The notes: generated by a model not told the origin, from the sequence alone. A stretch of DNA of 64,000 nucleotides from Alkaliphilus metalliredigens QYMF (GCF_000016985.1 NC_009633.1:2147539-2211538); one strand, 5' to 3'. Shown: positions 55,084 to 63,253, counted from the stretch's first letter. Program-made: numbers and translations.

Positions 55084-55240
55084 GACTAACAATACATTTG
55101 CATAAAGGTGCTGATAGGCATGCGGCAAAGGAAAGGTCAGTGGATCGTATCCCTTCACTGGGAATCAAGCTCCACCAGGAAGAATGTCAAGTGAGTCAGG
55201 TAAACGGCGTGTCTACCGTGACTGTGACATCTCTAAGTAA
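55084..55240 (+). repeat. attC-like site D (degenerate 3' end)
   Basis: GACTAAC followed by AATACATTTGCATAA and GGTGC matches the 5' part of site B, and TTCACTGGGA is also kept. The expected GCAAAT ... GTTA right arm is not found. Instead a block of 36 bp (55195-55230, with GTGTCTACCGTGAC) is shared with 58514-58549. The site looks recombined. Confidence 0.6.
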
Positions 55241-55304
55241 AAAATATTGCCTTCGAATTGATGTTGGAATAGTAGGTTGAATTTTAAATAAGGATGTGAA
55301 TACT

Positions 55305-55763
55305 ATGAACGAAAAATCGTGGTTGAAGTACTTATTTATAATTCTATCAATAATTATTATGGTATATTGGGGACATCATGTTTTTGTAAGTATCAGAAAA
55401 AATACTATGGAAACTTTTGATTATAACATTTATTTGCAAAATATTATAGCAATGTCTTTTTATGGAATCATAGGCTTATTACTAGGGTTAGAGCATTTAA
55501 TTAAAGAAATAAAGAAAGAAGGAAAATGGGTAATAAATATTCCCAAAATTGTATTGATGGGTGTTCCAGCATTATATTTTTCACTTTCTATTTTTATATT
55601 TTACAATAATTTATTTTTAAATAATATATGGTCTCAACCTATAAGCATTTTATTGACAAAGGGAAATAGTAATTTTATTATTGTCTTCCAGGTGATATTA
55701 GGACATACAATTATAACCAGTTTTAATAAGGATAATCATAATAGTGAATCCATTGAGAAATAG
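55305..55763 (+). CDS. Four-helix membrane protein, paralogue of the broken gene at 42133
   Basis: The 152-residue protein has about four membrane segments. The C-terminal half (KKEGKWVINIPKIVLMGVPALYFSL ... FQVILGHTIITSFNKDN) parallels the product of 42162-42602. The ATG at 55305 follows AAGGAT by ten bases; a GTG three codons earlier is possible. It is the gene of cassette 6. Its function is unknown. Confidence 0.6.
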   Translation: MNEKSWLKYLFIILSIIIMVYWGHHVFVSIRKNTMETFDYNIYLQNIIAMSFYGIIGLLLGLEHLIKEIKKEGKWVINIPKIVLMGVPALYFSLSIFIFYNNLFLNNIWSQPISILLTKGNSNFIIVFQVILGHTIITSFNKDNHNSESIEK

Positions 55764-55798
55764 TATTTGTTATGATTTAAACTCTACAGATTTAGAAT

Positions 55799-55918
55799 TA
55801 AAAACACACTCCCACAAGGGGGCTGGGGAGTGCGTGTCTAGGGAAAGGGCAGAGCACCACATCGACTCACTGGGTGCAAGCACCGCCAAAGAAGTGATGC
55901 TCTGGGGTCCAGTTCAAC
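55799..55918 (+). repeat. attC-like site E1 (5' part, fused to E2)
   Basis: AAAAAC-ACACTCCCACAAGGGGGC parallels the left arm of site A. GAGCACCAC, CACTGGGTGCAAGCACCGCCA and GGGGTCCAGTTC are nearly identical to the core of A and B. The right arm is missing, and the sequence continues directly into E2. Confidence 0.65.
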
Positions 55919-55989
55919 AGAGACTTAGCAGACATTGGAGGGAAGGTTTTATGGAAAGTCCGACGTCGCTAAGTCTCAGAACGCTATAT
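55912..55989 (+). repeat. attC-like site E2 (78 bp)
   Basis: R'' GTTCAAC, AG, L'' AGACTTAGC (55921-55929); L' GCTAAGTCT (55968-55976), CAGAAC, R' GCTATAT (55983-55989). The arms are a perfect 9-bp match. It has the same build as site F with compensating changes. Confidence 0.78.
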
Positions 55990-56052
55990 AACATCGGATA
56001 TTCTTTAAAAGACTAATTAAATAGTAGATTTTGTTGAAAAGGAGATAATTGA

Positions 56053-56592
56053 ATGAAATTTCAAAAGAGACTAAAATTGATATATTTATTTGGAATATCT
56101 TTATTTTTCTGTTTTGCTTATCAAACAGATGTTGTATTTGCTAATTCGTCGTGGAGATGGCTGACTTCAAGTCCCAAGGAATTATTACCGGTTGCAATAA
56201 TTTCCACTTTGGCAATTGAGTATACAGGTATTTTATGTTTTCAGAAGTTAAAAAACATAGAATGGAAGAGAATTAAGGTTCTAGGGATCGTTATTGCTGC
56301 CAATTTGGCCTCGTTTATTCTTCCTGCTGTCATGAGAGCATATGAGATGAGAATATTTGCCAGAAATTGGCTAGAGGCATGGAAATATGCGTTCGATAAA
56401 GGACCATTTTATATTGTGATGTTTGGATACTTATTCATGACATTAGTTATAGAAATACCAATTATATATGGATATTTAAAAAAGTATACTATGTCAAAAA
56501 ATCATCTAATAACTTTGATAATAACTTTAAATATTATAACAACGGGAATTGTAGCAGTTCTAGAAAGAATTTTATATAAAGGTCAATGGTGA
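56053..56592 (+). CDS. Hypothetical membrane protein of cassette 7
   Basis: The 179-residue protein has an N-terminal signal-like helix (LIYLFGISLFFCFAYQTDVVFA) and three to four more membrane segments. AAAGGAG precedes the ATG. I recognise no family. Confidence 0.6.
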   Translation: MKFQKRLKLIYLFGISLFFCFAYQTDVVFANSSWRWLTSSPKELLPVAIISTLAIEYTGILCFQKLKNIEWKRIKVLGIVIAANLASFILPAVMRAYEMRIFARNWLEAWKYAFDKGPFYIVMFGYLFMTLVIEIPIIYGYLKKYTMSKNHLITLIITLNIITTGIVAVLERILYKGQW

Positions 56593-56637
56593 AAGAGATC
56601 ATTAATACTGCTTCAAAATAAGTAATAATATGTCAGC

Positions 56638-56672
56638 GTTACATAACACGAGGATTTGCGGCTCTGGCTAGC
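56638..56672 (+). repeat. attC-like site H, truncated
   Basis: GTTACATAAC begins the site, and CACGAGGATTTGCGGCTC follows, but no right arm is visible. The complement of its left flank aligns partly with the cassette 7 start GCTATATAACATCGG at 55983. Confidence 0.45.
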
Positions 56673-56719
56673 TCTTAAAAGAAGTATTATTATAATTTCA
56701 AATTATGGGGGATGCAATA

Positions 56720-57250
56720 ATGAAGACAGTTTTATTAGTATATAAGTCGAACTCGGGACTTACAAAAAAATATGCAGAATGGATACAAGAAGAACTAAAT
56801 TGTACTACGATTGAATTAAAAGATGCACATATTTCTGAGATCACTAAATATGACATAATAATATTTGGAGGTGGTATGCACGCCAACAAGATTAATGGTA
56901 TTAAATTCATAAAAAACAACCTTGAACGATTTAGAAATAATCATTTAATTATTTTTGCCACAGGAGCAACTCCCGCTTCTGCTGTTGAAGAGGTCAAAAA
57001 ATTCGAACAAGCAAATATTCCGTGTGGACATAGTATACCTTTTTTCTATTTTCAGAGTGGCATGAATTATAAAGATATGAGGATTATTGATAAGATTATA
57101 ATGAACTGCTTTAATTTTGTATTAAGATTAAAGAAGGATAAGAATTCAGTTGAACAAGGAACAATGGAAGCAATTAGTAACTCATATGATAATTCAAATC
57201 AAATAGTCATAAAACCATTGATTCACTACGTCAGACAGTTATCAGAATAA
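56720..57250 (+). CDS. Flavodoxin-domain protein
   Basis: The 176-residue protein starts MKTVLLVYKSNSGLTKKYAEWI, the FMN phosphate-binding loop of flavodoxin-like proteins. DIIIFGGGMHANKINGIKFI is the second conserved region. It resembles HemG-like or menaquinone-dependent flavodoxin domains with a C-terminal extension. The ATG at 56720 has GGGGG upstream. The role is probably a small redox reaction. Confidence 0.78.
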   Translation: MKTVLLVYKSNSGLTKKYAEWIQEELNCTTIELKDAHISEITKYDIIIFGGGMHANKINGIKFIKNNLERFRNNHLIIFATGATPASAVEEVKKFEQANIPCGHSIPFFYFQSGMNYKDMRIIDKIIMNCFNFVLRLKKDKNSVEQGTMEAISNSYDNSNQIVIKPLIHYVRQLSE

Positions 57251-57372
57251 TTATTCATTTAAATTTGTAGAATAGTGTCTAGTAAAATTATTTCTATTAC
57301 TTTATGTAGGAGGTACAAGCATGTGTGGACGTTTATGTAAAGCCTAAGTATAAATAAATGGAGGATGGAAAA

Positions 57373-57861
57373 TTGAGCAATTACTTGATTAGAGAAATGA
57401 AACCAGATGAAGTGGGTATTCTTAAAGATATGCTATATGAAGCCATTTTTCAAACAGACGAAAAGAATCTTTTGCCGCGAGATGTTATTGAACAGCCAGA
57501 ATTAAGTATATATATTAACAATTGGGGAAAGTCAGATGATTTATGCTTAGTTGTAGAGATAGATGGTAAAATTGTTGGTGCAGTGTGGACAAGAATATTA
57601 GCTGGAGAAATCAAAGGATTTGGAAACATAGACCGCGAGACACCCGAATTTGCTATTTCTTTGTATAAGGAATACAGAAATCAAGGTATTGGAACGGATA
57701 TAATGAAACAAATGATATATCATTTAAAGACTCGAGGTTATAAACAGACTTCGTTGGCTGTGCAAAAAGAAAATTATGCAGTTAAAATGTATCAGAATAT
57801 CGGTTTTAAAATAGTCTCAGAGCTTGAAGATGAATATCTAATGGTCTACAATTTGAGTTAA
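57373..57861 (+). CDS. GNAT-family N-acetyltransferase
   Basis: The 162-residue protein has the GNAT acetyl-CoA loop YKEYRNQGIGTDIMKQMI near residue 100 and the following strands (YKQTSLAVQKENYAVKMYQNIGFKIV). TTG at 57373 with GGAGG 7 nt upstream is the likely start. The substrate is unknown. It lies 37 bp before another GNAT gene. Confidence 0.85.
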   Translation: MSNYLIREMKPDEVGILKDMLYEAIFQTDEKNLLPRDVIEQPELSIYINNWGKSDDLCLVVEIDGKIVGAVWTRILAGEIKGFGNIDRETPEFAISLYKEYRNQGIGTDIMKQMIYHLKTRGYKQTSLAVQKENYAVKMYQNIGFKIVSELEDEYLMVYNLS

Positions 57862-57898
57862 GAGAATATATTAAATTTATTGATGGAGGAATATTGTA

Positions 57899-58357
57899 AT
57901 GGTTAAAATTGAGCACTTATCAAATTACAAAGAACATATTGATACGATTTCCAAGTGGCTGTGCAAAGAATGGGGAACTAGTGATAATATCGAATTTTTC
58001 AAGAGTATATTGAATCACAGTTTAATTAAGACAAACTTACCCCAAACCTTTATAGCATTAGATGATGGAAAACCAGTAGGAACCATTGGGTTATGGAGAT
58101 GTGATATGGTTAGTAGACAAGATTTATTTCCTTGGTTATCAGCATTATATGTTATACCTGCTTATAGAAGTAAAGGCATAGGAAAACAATTACAATCTTA
58201 TTTGCTAAGTTATACAAAGCGTATTGGATATGAAGAAATATACTTATATACAGATTTAGAGAATTATTATGAGAAAATAGGATGGGAATATATAGATAGA
58301 GGGATAACTTATTCCGGTGAATATGATAAAATTTACAAAAAAAGCTTAAAGGATTAA
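57899..58357 (+). CDS. GNAT-family N-acetyltransferase
   Basis: The 152-residue GNAT protein has PAYRSKGIGKQLQSYLL near residue 91 and a YLYTDLENYYEKIGWEYI end, typical of AAC-type or generic GNATs. GGAGG precedes the ATG. It is the last gene before attC-like site F. The two GNATs share a cassette or a cassette fusion. Confidence 0.85.
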   Translation: MVKIEHLSNYKEHIDTISKWLCKEWGTSDNIEFFKSILNHSLIKTNLPQTFIALDDGKPVGTIGLWRCDMVSRQDLFPWLSALYVIPAYRSKGIGKQLQSYLLSYTKRIGYEEIYLYTDLENYYEKIGWEYIDRGITYSGEYDKIYKKSLKD

Positions 58358-58392
58358 TTACTAATTAAGCAAAGGCTTACAAGGACTACCTC

Positions 58393-58471
58393 AAATAACA
58401 GAGGTTTAGCAGATAGAGGAAAGAATGTTTTAAGGGAAATTCTGAAATCGCTAAGCCTTAGACCGTTAGTG
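58393..58471 (+). repeat. attC-like site F (79 bp)
   Basis: R'' AAATAAC, AG, L'' AGGTTTAGC (58402-58410); L' GCTAAGCCT (58450-58458), TAGACC, R' GTTAGTG (58465-58471). Compared with E2, the arms differ by changes that keep pairing. It is the last recognisable site of the array. Confidence 0.8.
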
Positions 58472-58755
58472 CGTCAAGCAAAGCTCGGCATCTCTTGCAG
58501 GGTGAGAGTCCCTGTCAGGTAATAGGCATGTCTACCGTGACGATGACATTACTTTTCCATGGGATTAAACCTTAGGTCCAGTTTCCCAGTGGGTTTCAAA
58601 CAACTAAAGTATTATGATATAATTAAGTTATAGATTAGCCATTACAAAGAATGGAGGGTTAAGTCTGAAATAAGTAGTTAGAGTAACCTGAAAAGTAAAT
58701 GAGCATAGCAAACAAGCCATCGTTTGATGACTTTTTGAAAAAAGCAGATTAAAAA

Positions 58756-59961
58756 CTAGACTGGGACCATAATACGGAATCCCTGACTTTTAGCTAGAAA
58801 AATAGCTTGTTCTACCGTGATTTCACGGTTAACTGGAAGAACATCAGATTTTCTATACAAATCGGCGTTGTAGGGCTCTTTCTTTTTAAGAATGTGGTAA
58901 ATAGCTGTAAGAAGCATTCTTGCAATGGCAATAATAGCCCTTTTATGACCACGACGTTTTTTGATTCTTAAGTAACGGTTACGGATTTCAGGATGCTTTT
59001 CGCTTTTTACAACAGCAGTTGCACATTGAACTAAAAGAGGTTTAATGTAACAGCCAGCTCTTGAGATCCTTACTGATTTTCTCTTTCCGGCACTTTCGTT
59101 ATTCGTAGGTGTAAGCCCTGCCCAAGAACATAGATGCTTAGCTGTCGGGAACACGTCCATATTAACACCTATTTCTGAAACCACAGCAATGGCTGAAAAG
59201 ATGTTTTTAAAAGACGGAACAGTTAAGATTAAATTAATTTCTTGAGCGTAGGGCTCGGAAAGAGAAAGAATAATTTTTTCAAGATCAGCTTTACGAGATT
59301 GAAGATCTTCATAGTGTTGTTTAATCACCTTAAGTTTTGCAGCTTGTTCAGGAAGTTTTTTCTTCATAGAGCCGTGGATAAGGTGCTCCAAGTCGAAACT
59401 GGTATCCAAAGGATTTTCTAGAAGTTTCTCAATAATACTCATAGAGCTTTTACCAAAGGTATCAGAAACAACATTGGCAAGTTGAATATTAGATACAGTT
59501 AGACAATTTTGAAGGCGATTTTTTTCACTGGACATAAAATTAGTTAACTTAAAGCGATAACGCATAAGGTCACGAAGCTGTCTAATAGCAAGAGGAGGCA
59601 TAAAGCTTCCAGCTACAAGATCATGCTTAAATAAATCGGCAATCCATTTAGCATCTTTTTTATCAGTTTTTTTCCCACGGATTGCTTTAACATATTTAGG
59701 ATGAGCTAAAGTGATATTGCAGGAATCTTCAAGTACATTAAAGACAGGAATCCAGTATTTTCCTGTAGATTCCATACAGACATCCTTACAGTTATTTTCA
59801 CAAAGCCACTGTAACAGCTGTTTCAAACCTTTTGTATAGGTAGAAAAGCGGCGGCGTTTGTAGGTAGTAACTCCTTTCTGGGTTGAAGCAACACAAGCAA
59901 CAATAAAAGTTTTGTGGACATCAATACCACAACAGATAGGATAAACAATTTTTAAAGCCAT
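58756..59961 (-). CDS. IS110-family transposase (DEDD recombinase)
   Basis: The 401-residue protein has the N-terminal RuvC-like DEDD domain (CCGIDVHKTFIVACV, CMESTGKYWIPV, KTDKKDAKWIADLF) and a C-terminal Transposase_20 region with the catalytic serine segment (SWAGLTPTNNESAGKRKSVRISRAG). The ATG at 59961 with GAAAGGAG is the true start; the 47 open codons upstream are leader. It appears intact. IS110 elements use a bridge RNA encoded by their non-coding end. Confidence 0.93.
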   Translation of the reverse strand: MALKIVYPICCGIDVHKTFIVACVASTQKGVTTYKRRRFSTYTKGLKQLLQWLCENNCKDVCMESTGKYWIPVFNVLEDSCNITLAHPKYVKAIRGKKTDKKDAKWIADLFKHDLVAGSFMPPLAIRQLRDLMRYRFKLTNFMSSEKNRLQNCLTVSNIQLANVVSDTFGKSSMSIIEKLLENPLDTSFDLEHLIHGSMKKKLPEQAAKLKVIKQHYEDLQSRKADLEKIILSLSEPYAQEINLILTVPSFKNIFSAIAVVSEIGVNMDVFPTAKHLCSWAGLTPTNNESAGKRKSVRISRAGCYIKPLLVQCATAVVKSEKHPEIRNRYLRIKKRRGHKRAIIAIARMLLTAIYHILKKKEPYNADLYRKSDVLPVNREITVEQAIFLAKSQGFRIMVPV

Positions 59962-60130
59962 AGGGAAAACTCCTTTCAAAGAATTATAGAGATAAACAGC
60001 ATTGACTGATTGCCTAGCAATAAACGAGTAATGTTTATACAAAGATAAGTCTGCGTGCTCTTTTGGCACACTTATTTGTGCTTGAAAAGGCAATCTACAC
60101 ATATAATTATGCGGTTACTCCAAAATGGAG
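59962..60130 (-). ncRNA. Candidate bridge RNA region of the IS110-family element
   Basis: The leader of the transposase gene can fold: GGCAATC (60089-60095) pairs with GATTGCC (60008-60014) around a loop that contains a GTGC/GCAC hairpin (60055-60069). A further GCTCC/GGAG hairpin lies just upstream (near 60125). IS110-group elements carry the bridge RNA in this position. The exact RNA ends and guide loops were not resolved. Confidence 0.45.
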
Positions 60131-60265
60131 CAGCCCACTCACCTCCCCGTGATTTGTAGTTAACTGTATATCCCTATGACTTTAGAATAATAAAAAAAGA
60201 GCTCAAAGCCAATACATTTCATTAAGTTTTGTGCCTTGAGCGAAGCGAAAGGAATGGTTATAATT

Positions 60266-60508
60266 ATGAAATGGCAAGAAGTAAGAGTGTTATATCCAAA
60301 TCAGTTCGTTAAATTTCAAGTCATGAAATATCATATTAAAGATGATTTTGAGTATGTTGATGAAATAGCTCTAATTGGCCCTGTGGACGAAGAAAATGCC
60401 ACTAGAGAACTTTTGGAATCTAAAGAGAATATTCTTGTTTATCATACATCAAAAGAAGAAGTTAAGCTTAAAATTAGGACAAGAATAGGTTTAAGGAGAG
60501 CATATTAA
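60266..60508 (+). CDS. Small hypothetical protein paired with a retropepsin-like protease
   Basis: The 80-residue soluble protein (MKWQEVRVLYPNQFVKFQV ...) has mixed alpha/beta character. The ATG at 60266 is preferred, with AAAGGA upstream. It lies one base before the protease gene start, so they form an operon. I recognise only the pairing, not a function. Confidence 0.65.
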   Translation: MKWQEVRVLYPNQFVKFQVMKYHIKDDFEYVDEIALIGPVDEENATRELLESKENILVYHTSKEEVKLKIRTRIGLRRAY

Positions 60509-60509
60509 T

Positions 60510-60893
60510 ATGAAAGTTGAATATAGAGATGAATTGCTTTTTACAACTATTGAAATTGTTTATAAGGGAGAAAAAAAGAAGATTAATAATATTGTTATTG
60601 ATACTGGTGCCTCACAGACCTTACTTTCTCAGGAATGTGTAGATGATATTGGTATAAAGGTGGGTGCTGATGACGAGTTAGTTGTTTCTTATGGCATTGG
60701 TGGAAAAGAACACGCATTTTCGAAAAAAGTAGAAGAGATAAACATAGGGACTTATAAAATAAAGGATTGTAAATTAGACTTTACATCATTTCAGTATGAA
60801 GATATAAATGGTCTGTTGGGTTTAGATATACTAGTTAATGGAGGTTACATAGTAGATTTAAAAGATTTTCAATTATATCAAAAAGAGCTTTAA
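60510..60893 (+). CDS. Retropepsin-like (clan AA) aspartic protease
   Basis: The 127-residue protein has the single-domain aspartic protease motif IVIDTGASQTLL near residue 30 and a second hydrophobic-glycine segment INGLLGLDIL near 100. These proteins work as homodimers. The upstream small protein may be a substrate, inhibitor or partner. AGGAGAG precedes the ATG. Confidence 0.82.
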   Translation: MKVEYRDELLFTTIEIVYKGEKKKINNIVIDTGASQTLLSQECVDDIGIKVGADDELVVSYGIGGKEHAFSKKVEEINIGTYKIKDCKLDFTSFQYEDINGLLGLDILVNGGYIVDLKDFQLYQKEL

Positions 60894-60922
60894 GACGAAT
60901 AGGAAAAAGCTCTTATATTTTT
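60883..60922 (+). terminator. Terminator of the retropepsin operon
   Basis: AAGAGCTT (60883-60890) and AAGCTCTT (60907-60914) form an 8-bp stem, followed by ATATTTTT. Confidence 0.75.
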
Positions 60923-61013
60923 ACAAACTAATGGTAAAATATTGAAGGTATAGCAATATGGGAAGCCGCATTATCTAAGATAAAGGAAATCCTCTTATGT
61001 ATCATGAAGAAGA

Positions 61014-61355
61014 TCATCCTTTATCTTTGTCTTTGTTCCATTTAATCCGATACACTTCCTCCACTAATGCACCAATTTCTTTGATACTGCTATACTTCAC
61101 CAAAACCTCAAAGCTAATTAATCCCATGGTATAGCATAATGCAATAAAGAGCTTTAGGGATATGCTAGCAAGTAACTTATCAGAAAAACCATATAATAAA
61201 ATCGTCACAGCCAAGGAGGAAATCATAATTTTGATAAAGAGGATCTCCTGGATCTTGTTCAAAAAGGTATCCACTAGATCCTTTGATAATGCCCCCAAAA
61301 AGCAGAATAGGTAGATAAAGATGAAGAAAATCAACTCAATGAAGAATACTTCCAT
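61014..61355 (-). CDS. Membrane protein, holin-like candidate
   Basis: The 113-residue protein has three to four hydrophobic helices (FFIELIFFIFIYLFCFLGAL, IKIMISSLAVTILLYGF, LFIALCYTMGLISFEVLV) and a charged C-terminal tail. Size and layout suggest a holin, and it lies in a cluster with an M15 peptidase, but no family could be named. Confidence 0.5.
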   Translation of the reverse strand: MEVFFIELIFFIFIYLFCFLGALSKDLVDTFLNKIQEILFIKIMISSLAVTILLYGFSDKLLASISLKLFIALCYTMGLISFEVLVKYSSIKEIGALVEEVYRIKWNKDKDKG

Positions 61356-61357
61356 GG

Positions 61358-61702
61358 TTATACCTCTTGCTTAGTGGAACAATGAAGTTCACTGTCTTGT
61401 TGTCTAGGTTGTAAAAACTTTTGATTATATTGATCCATGGATTGGGATTGGATGCGAGCATTGGAAAATTTATTCTGTATAGTTGCCAGGGGAAATAGTA
61501 GTATATGGACCAGCAGAAAAGTCAGGATTAATAGCATCACTTTCTCTAGGTTGAAAGCTTCTTCTAGGCTAGACCCCCTAGCCAGCAGCAGATTACAATA
61601 GAGGTAGTAATAAAGGACTGTAGTGGTGACTACCATCAAGAAAATCAGTAGAGATAAAGCCTTAGCAGGTGAAATCTTTACTCTTTTATCTTTCATTTTC
61701 AT
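61358..61702 (-). CDS. Small two- or three-helix membrane protein
   Basis: The 114-residue protein has hydrophobic segments ALSLLIFLMVVTTTVLYYYL and VMLLILTFLLVHILLFPLAT, with a Gln/Ser-rich soluble C-terminus. It starts upstream of the previous membrane gene by 3 bp spacing. The function is unknown. Confidence 0.5.
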   Translation of the reverse strand: MKMKDKRVKISPAKALSLLIFLMVVTTTVLYYYLYCNLLLARGSSLEEAFNLEKVMLLILTFLLVHILLFPLATIQNKFSNARIQSQSMDQYNQKFLQPRQQDSELHCSTKQEV

Positions 61703-61845
61703 TGAATTGGCACCTCCTTAAGGTATTTGATAAGATGATTGAGTGTAAAGAAGGGACATAGGAAATCCTATGCCCCTCATCATGTTAAAATTGACTAATC
61801 GAGGAGAAATCACCTCCTTCATTCTATGGAAATAGAATCCTTGGC

Positions 61846-62076
61846 TTAGGCAGACACATCGAGTTCAGTTGTTTCTGTCTGAACGATGTAAGCGCTGTCC
61901 ACAGCCACTAGATTACCTACTGTTGAGAAGATCACATCCTTTGCAACGATTAAATCCATGACAGCCTTCACTTGGGCTGCGTCTAGATCATCCCTAGGAA
62001 CAGAAACCCTTAGGCTGACAGAGCGATCATCATCGGTCTTAAAGACCATGCGTAAATATTTATTCAAGTACGACAC
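61846..62076 (-). CDS. DUF2922 protein
   Basis: The 76-residue protein matches DUF2922 in pattern: LRMVFKTDDDRSVSLRVSVPRDDLDAAQVKAVMDLIVAKDVI. It usually occurs beside DUF1659, as here. The function is unknown. It has a GGAGGTG-type site in antisense sequence at 62080. Confidence 0.8.
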   Translation of the reverse strand: MSYLNKYLRMVFKTDDDRSVSLRVSVPRDDLDAAQVKAVMDLIVAKDVIFSTVGNLVAVDSAYIVQTETTELDVSA

Positions 62077-62130
62077 CTCCTCTCCTTCTATAATGAGTCA
62101 GTACATGAACAGGGCTTGGCCCAAGTTTCA

Positions 62131-62355
62131 TTACCCTTCGATCAACTCACAACGTTCAGCCATATTGATGTTCTTGATACTGTAAGGGTAAAGGGTTGCC
62201 ACCATGCCTGCCACTTCGTAGACATCATCTAATGCTGCTTCAACCTTGAAGTTGGCGATGGTTCTTGTCATCAGCTGTTCATTCCCTTCAGGGGTTAGAC
62301 CTGTGACAAATCGACATGAAGCACTTCTTCTTTCATCCATTTTTACAATTGTCAT
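62131..62355 (-). CDS. DUF1659 protein
   Basis: The 74-residue protein has RSASCRFVTGLTPEGNEQLMTRTIANFKVEAALDDVYEVAGMVATLYPY, the DUF1659 pattern. GAGGTG precedes the start on the minus strand. DUF1659 and DUF2922 form a conserved pair in sporulating Firmicutes; their function is not known. Confidence 0.82.
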   Translation of the reverse strand: MTIVKMDERRSASCRFVTGLTPEGNEQLMTRTIANFKVEAALDDVYEVAGMVATLYPYSIKNINMAERCELIEG

Positions 62356-62404
62356 TTAGTTCACCTCCTCTCATAATGAGAATAAAATTAAAAAATAAAG
62401 ATAG

Positions 62405-62737
62405 CTAAAATTTGAAGGTTTTGATAACTTTGTCGGTTTCAGGTATGTCTTCATCATATTCAATGGTGAAGAGTTCTTCTCCCTGGTCATCAGGCTCAAC
62501 CAGCTCATGGATTGCTTCCTCCTTAGGTGGTGCTTCACCTAAAATAGAAAGCTGCATTAGATCTAATGATACCGATATCTCCTCGTTAGGTCTGAACTTT
62601 CTAAGGGATACCAAGTTCTCATCATTTAATTCGATATCACTTAATACAATGGAAATTGATTGGCGCCAAGTATCGGCAGCTACTTTATTGCTGATATCGA
62701 TTTTTTTAATTTTAGCGATCAGTGATGTATTCGGCAC
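62405..62737 (-). CDS. Hypothetical protein of the M15/DUF1659 cassette
   Basis: The 110-residue soluble acidic protein starts MPNTSLIAKIKKIDISNKV and ends ETDKVIKTFKF. AAGGAGGTG precedes the ATG on the minus strand. No family recognised; conserved place between the M15 peptidase and DUF1659 suggests a working unit. Confidence 0.6.
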   Translation of the reverse strand: MPNTSLIAKIKKIDISNKVAADTWRQSISIVLSDIELNDENLVSLRKFRPNEEISVSLDLMQLSILGEAPPKEEAIHELVEPDDQGEELFTIEYDEDIPETDKVIKTFKF

Positions 62738-62761
62738 TGATTCACCTCCTTGTAAAAGTTT

Positions 62762-63121
62762 TTATCCCTGCCAGCGGGACTGACCAGTGGTTCTCACATC
62801 CACATGGGTAAAGGTGGCATAAATACCGACTCCAGTGAATCCCAAGGCATCTGCTATTTGAGCAATGGCTTCTGGTGAATAACCAGGCACTTGGATATCT
62901 GCAGCCCGACCTAGCAGATGCTGACTATTTAGACTTCCTCCAACTCTTTTGTTATGCTCAGGAGTTCGAAAGCCTGAAGTGACAATGACGGGGCTACCTA
63001 CCTGATCTCGAAGCTGTTGAAGCTTTTCAATCAACCGATGATCTAACTTGACCAGTTGACTACCTCCAAGACACTGAAATTCTCGGAGTTGAAAGTTTTT
63101 ATCAATTTGAATTTGATTCAT
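62762..63121 (-). CDS. M15-family peptidase (D-Ala-D-Ala carboxypeptidase / VanY-like, endolysin type)
   Basis: The 119-residue protein is a compact Peptidase_M15_3 domain: FQLREFQC, VIVTSGFRTPEHNKRVGGSLNSQHLLGRAADI (the zinc ligands His in SQHLLGRAAD and Asp) and a final THVDVRTTG with the last His. It has no signal peptide. It may act as an endolysin with the membrane proteins downstream as holins. GAGGAG precedes the start. Confidence 0.88.
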   Translation of the reverse strand: MNQIQIDKNFQLREFQCLGGSQLVKLDHRLIEKLQQLRDQVGSPVIVTSGFRTPEHNKRVGGSLNSQHLLGRAADIQVPGYSPEAIAQIADALGFTGVGIYATFTHVDVRTTGQSRWQG

Positions 63122-63253
63122 CTGTACTCCTCCTATACTTGGCTTTTTTTACATTATAACCCATGGGTTTGGTGAATTCAGCAAGGTGATCAATTGGGTC
63201 AGTGACAAGGGATGGAATCTTTTTTCTTGTTCGAAACTAATTAGTAATTCATA

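Noticed and set aside
58471..58560. Group II intron 5' end
   Set aside because: GTGCG and CAGGGTGAGAGTCCCTG look intron-like, but no domain V, no reverse transcriptase and no 3' end were found before the IS110 element.
49900..58600. Integron integrase gene
   Set aside because: All sizeable frames on both strands in this part were accounted for; none shows tyrosine recombinase motifs. The array is called integrase-less within the window only.
59964..60102. N-terminal extension of the IS110 transposase
   Set aside because: The open codons upstream of 59961 do not resemble the family, and a good ribosome site precedes the internal ATG. The region is better read as structured leader.
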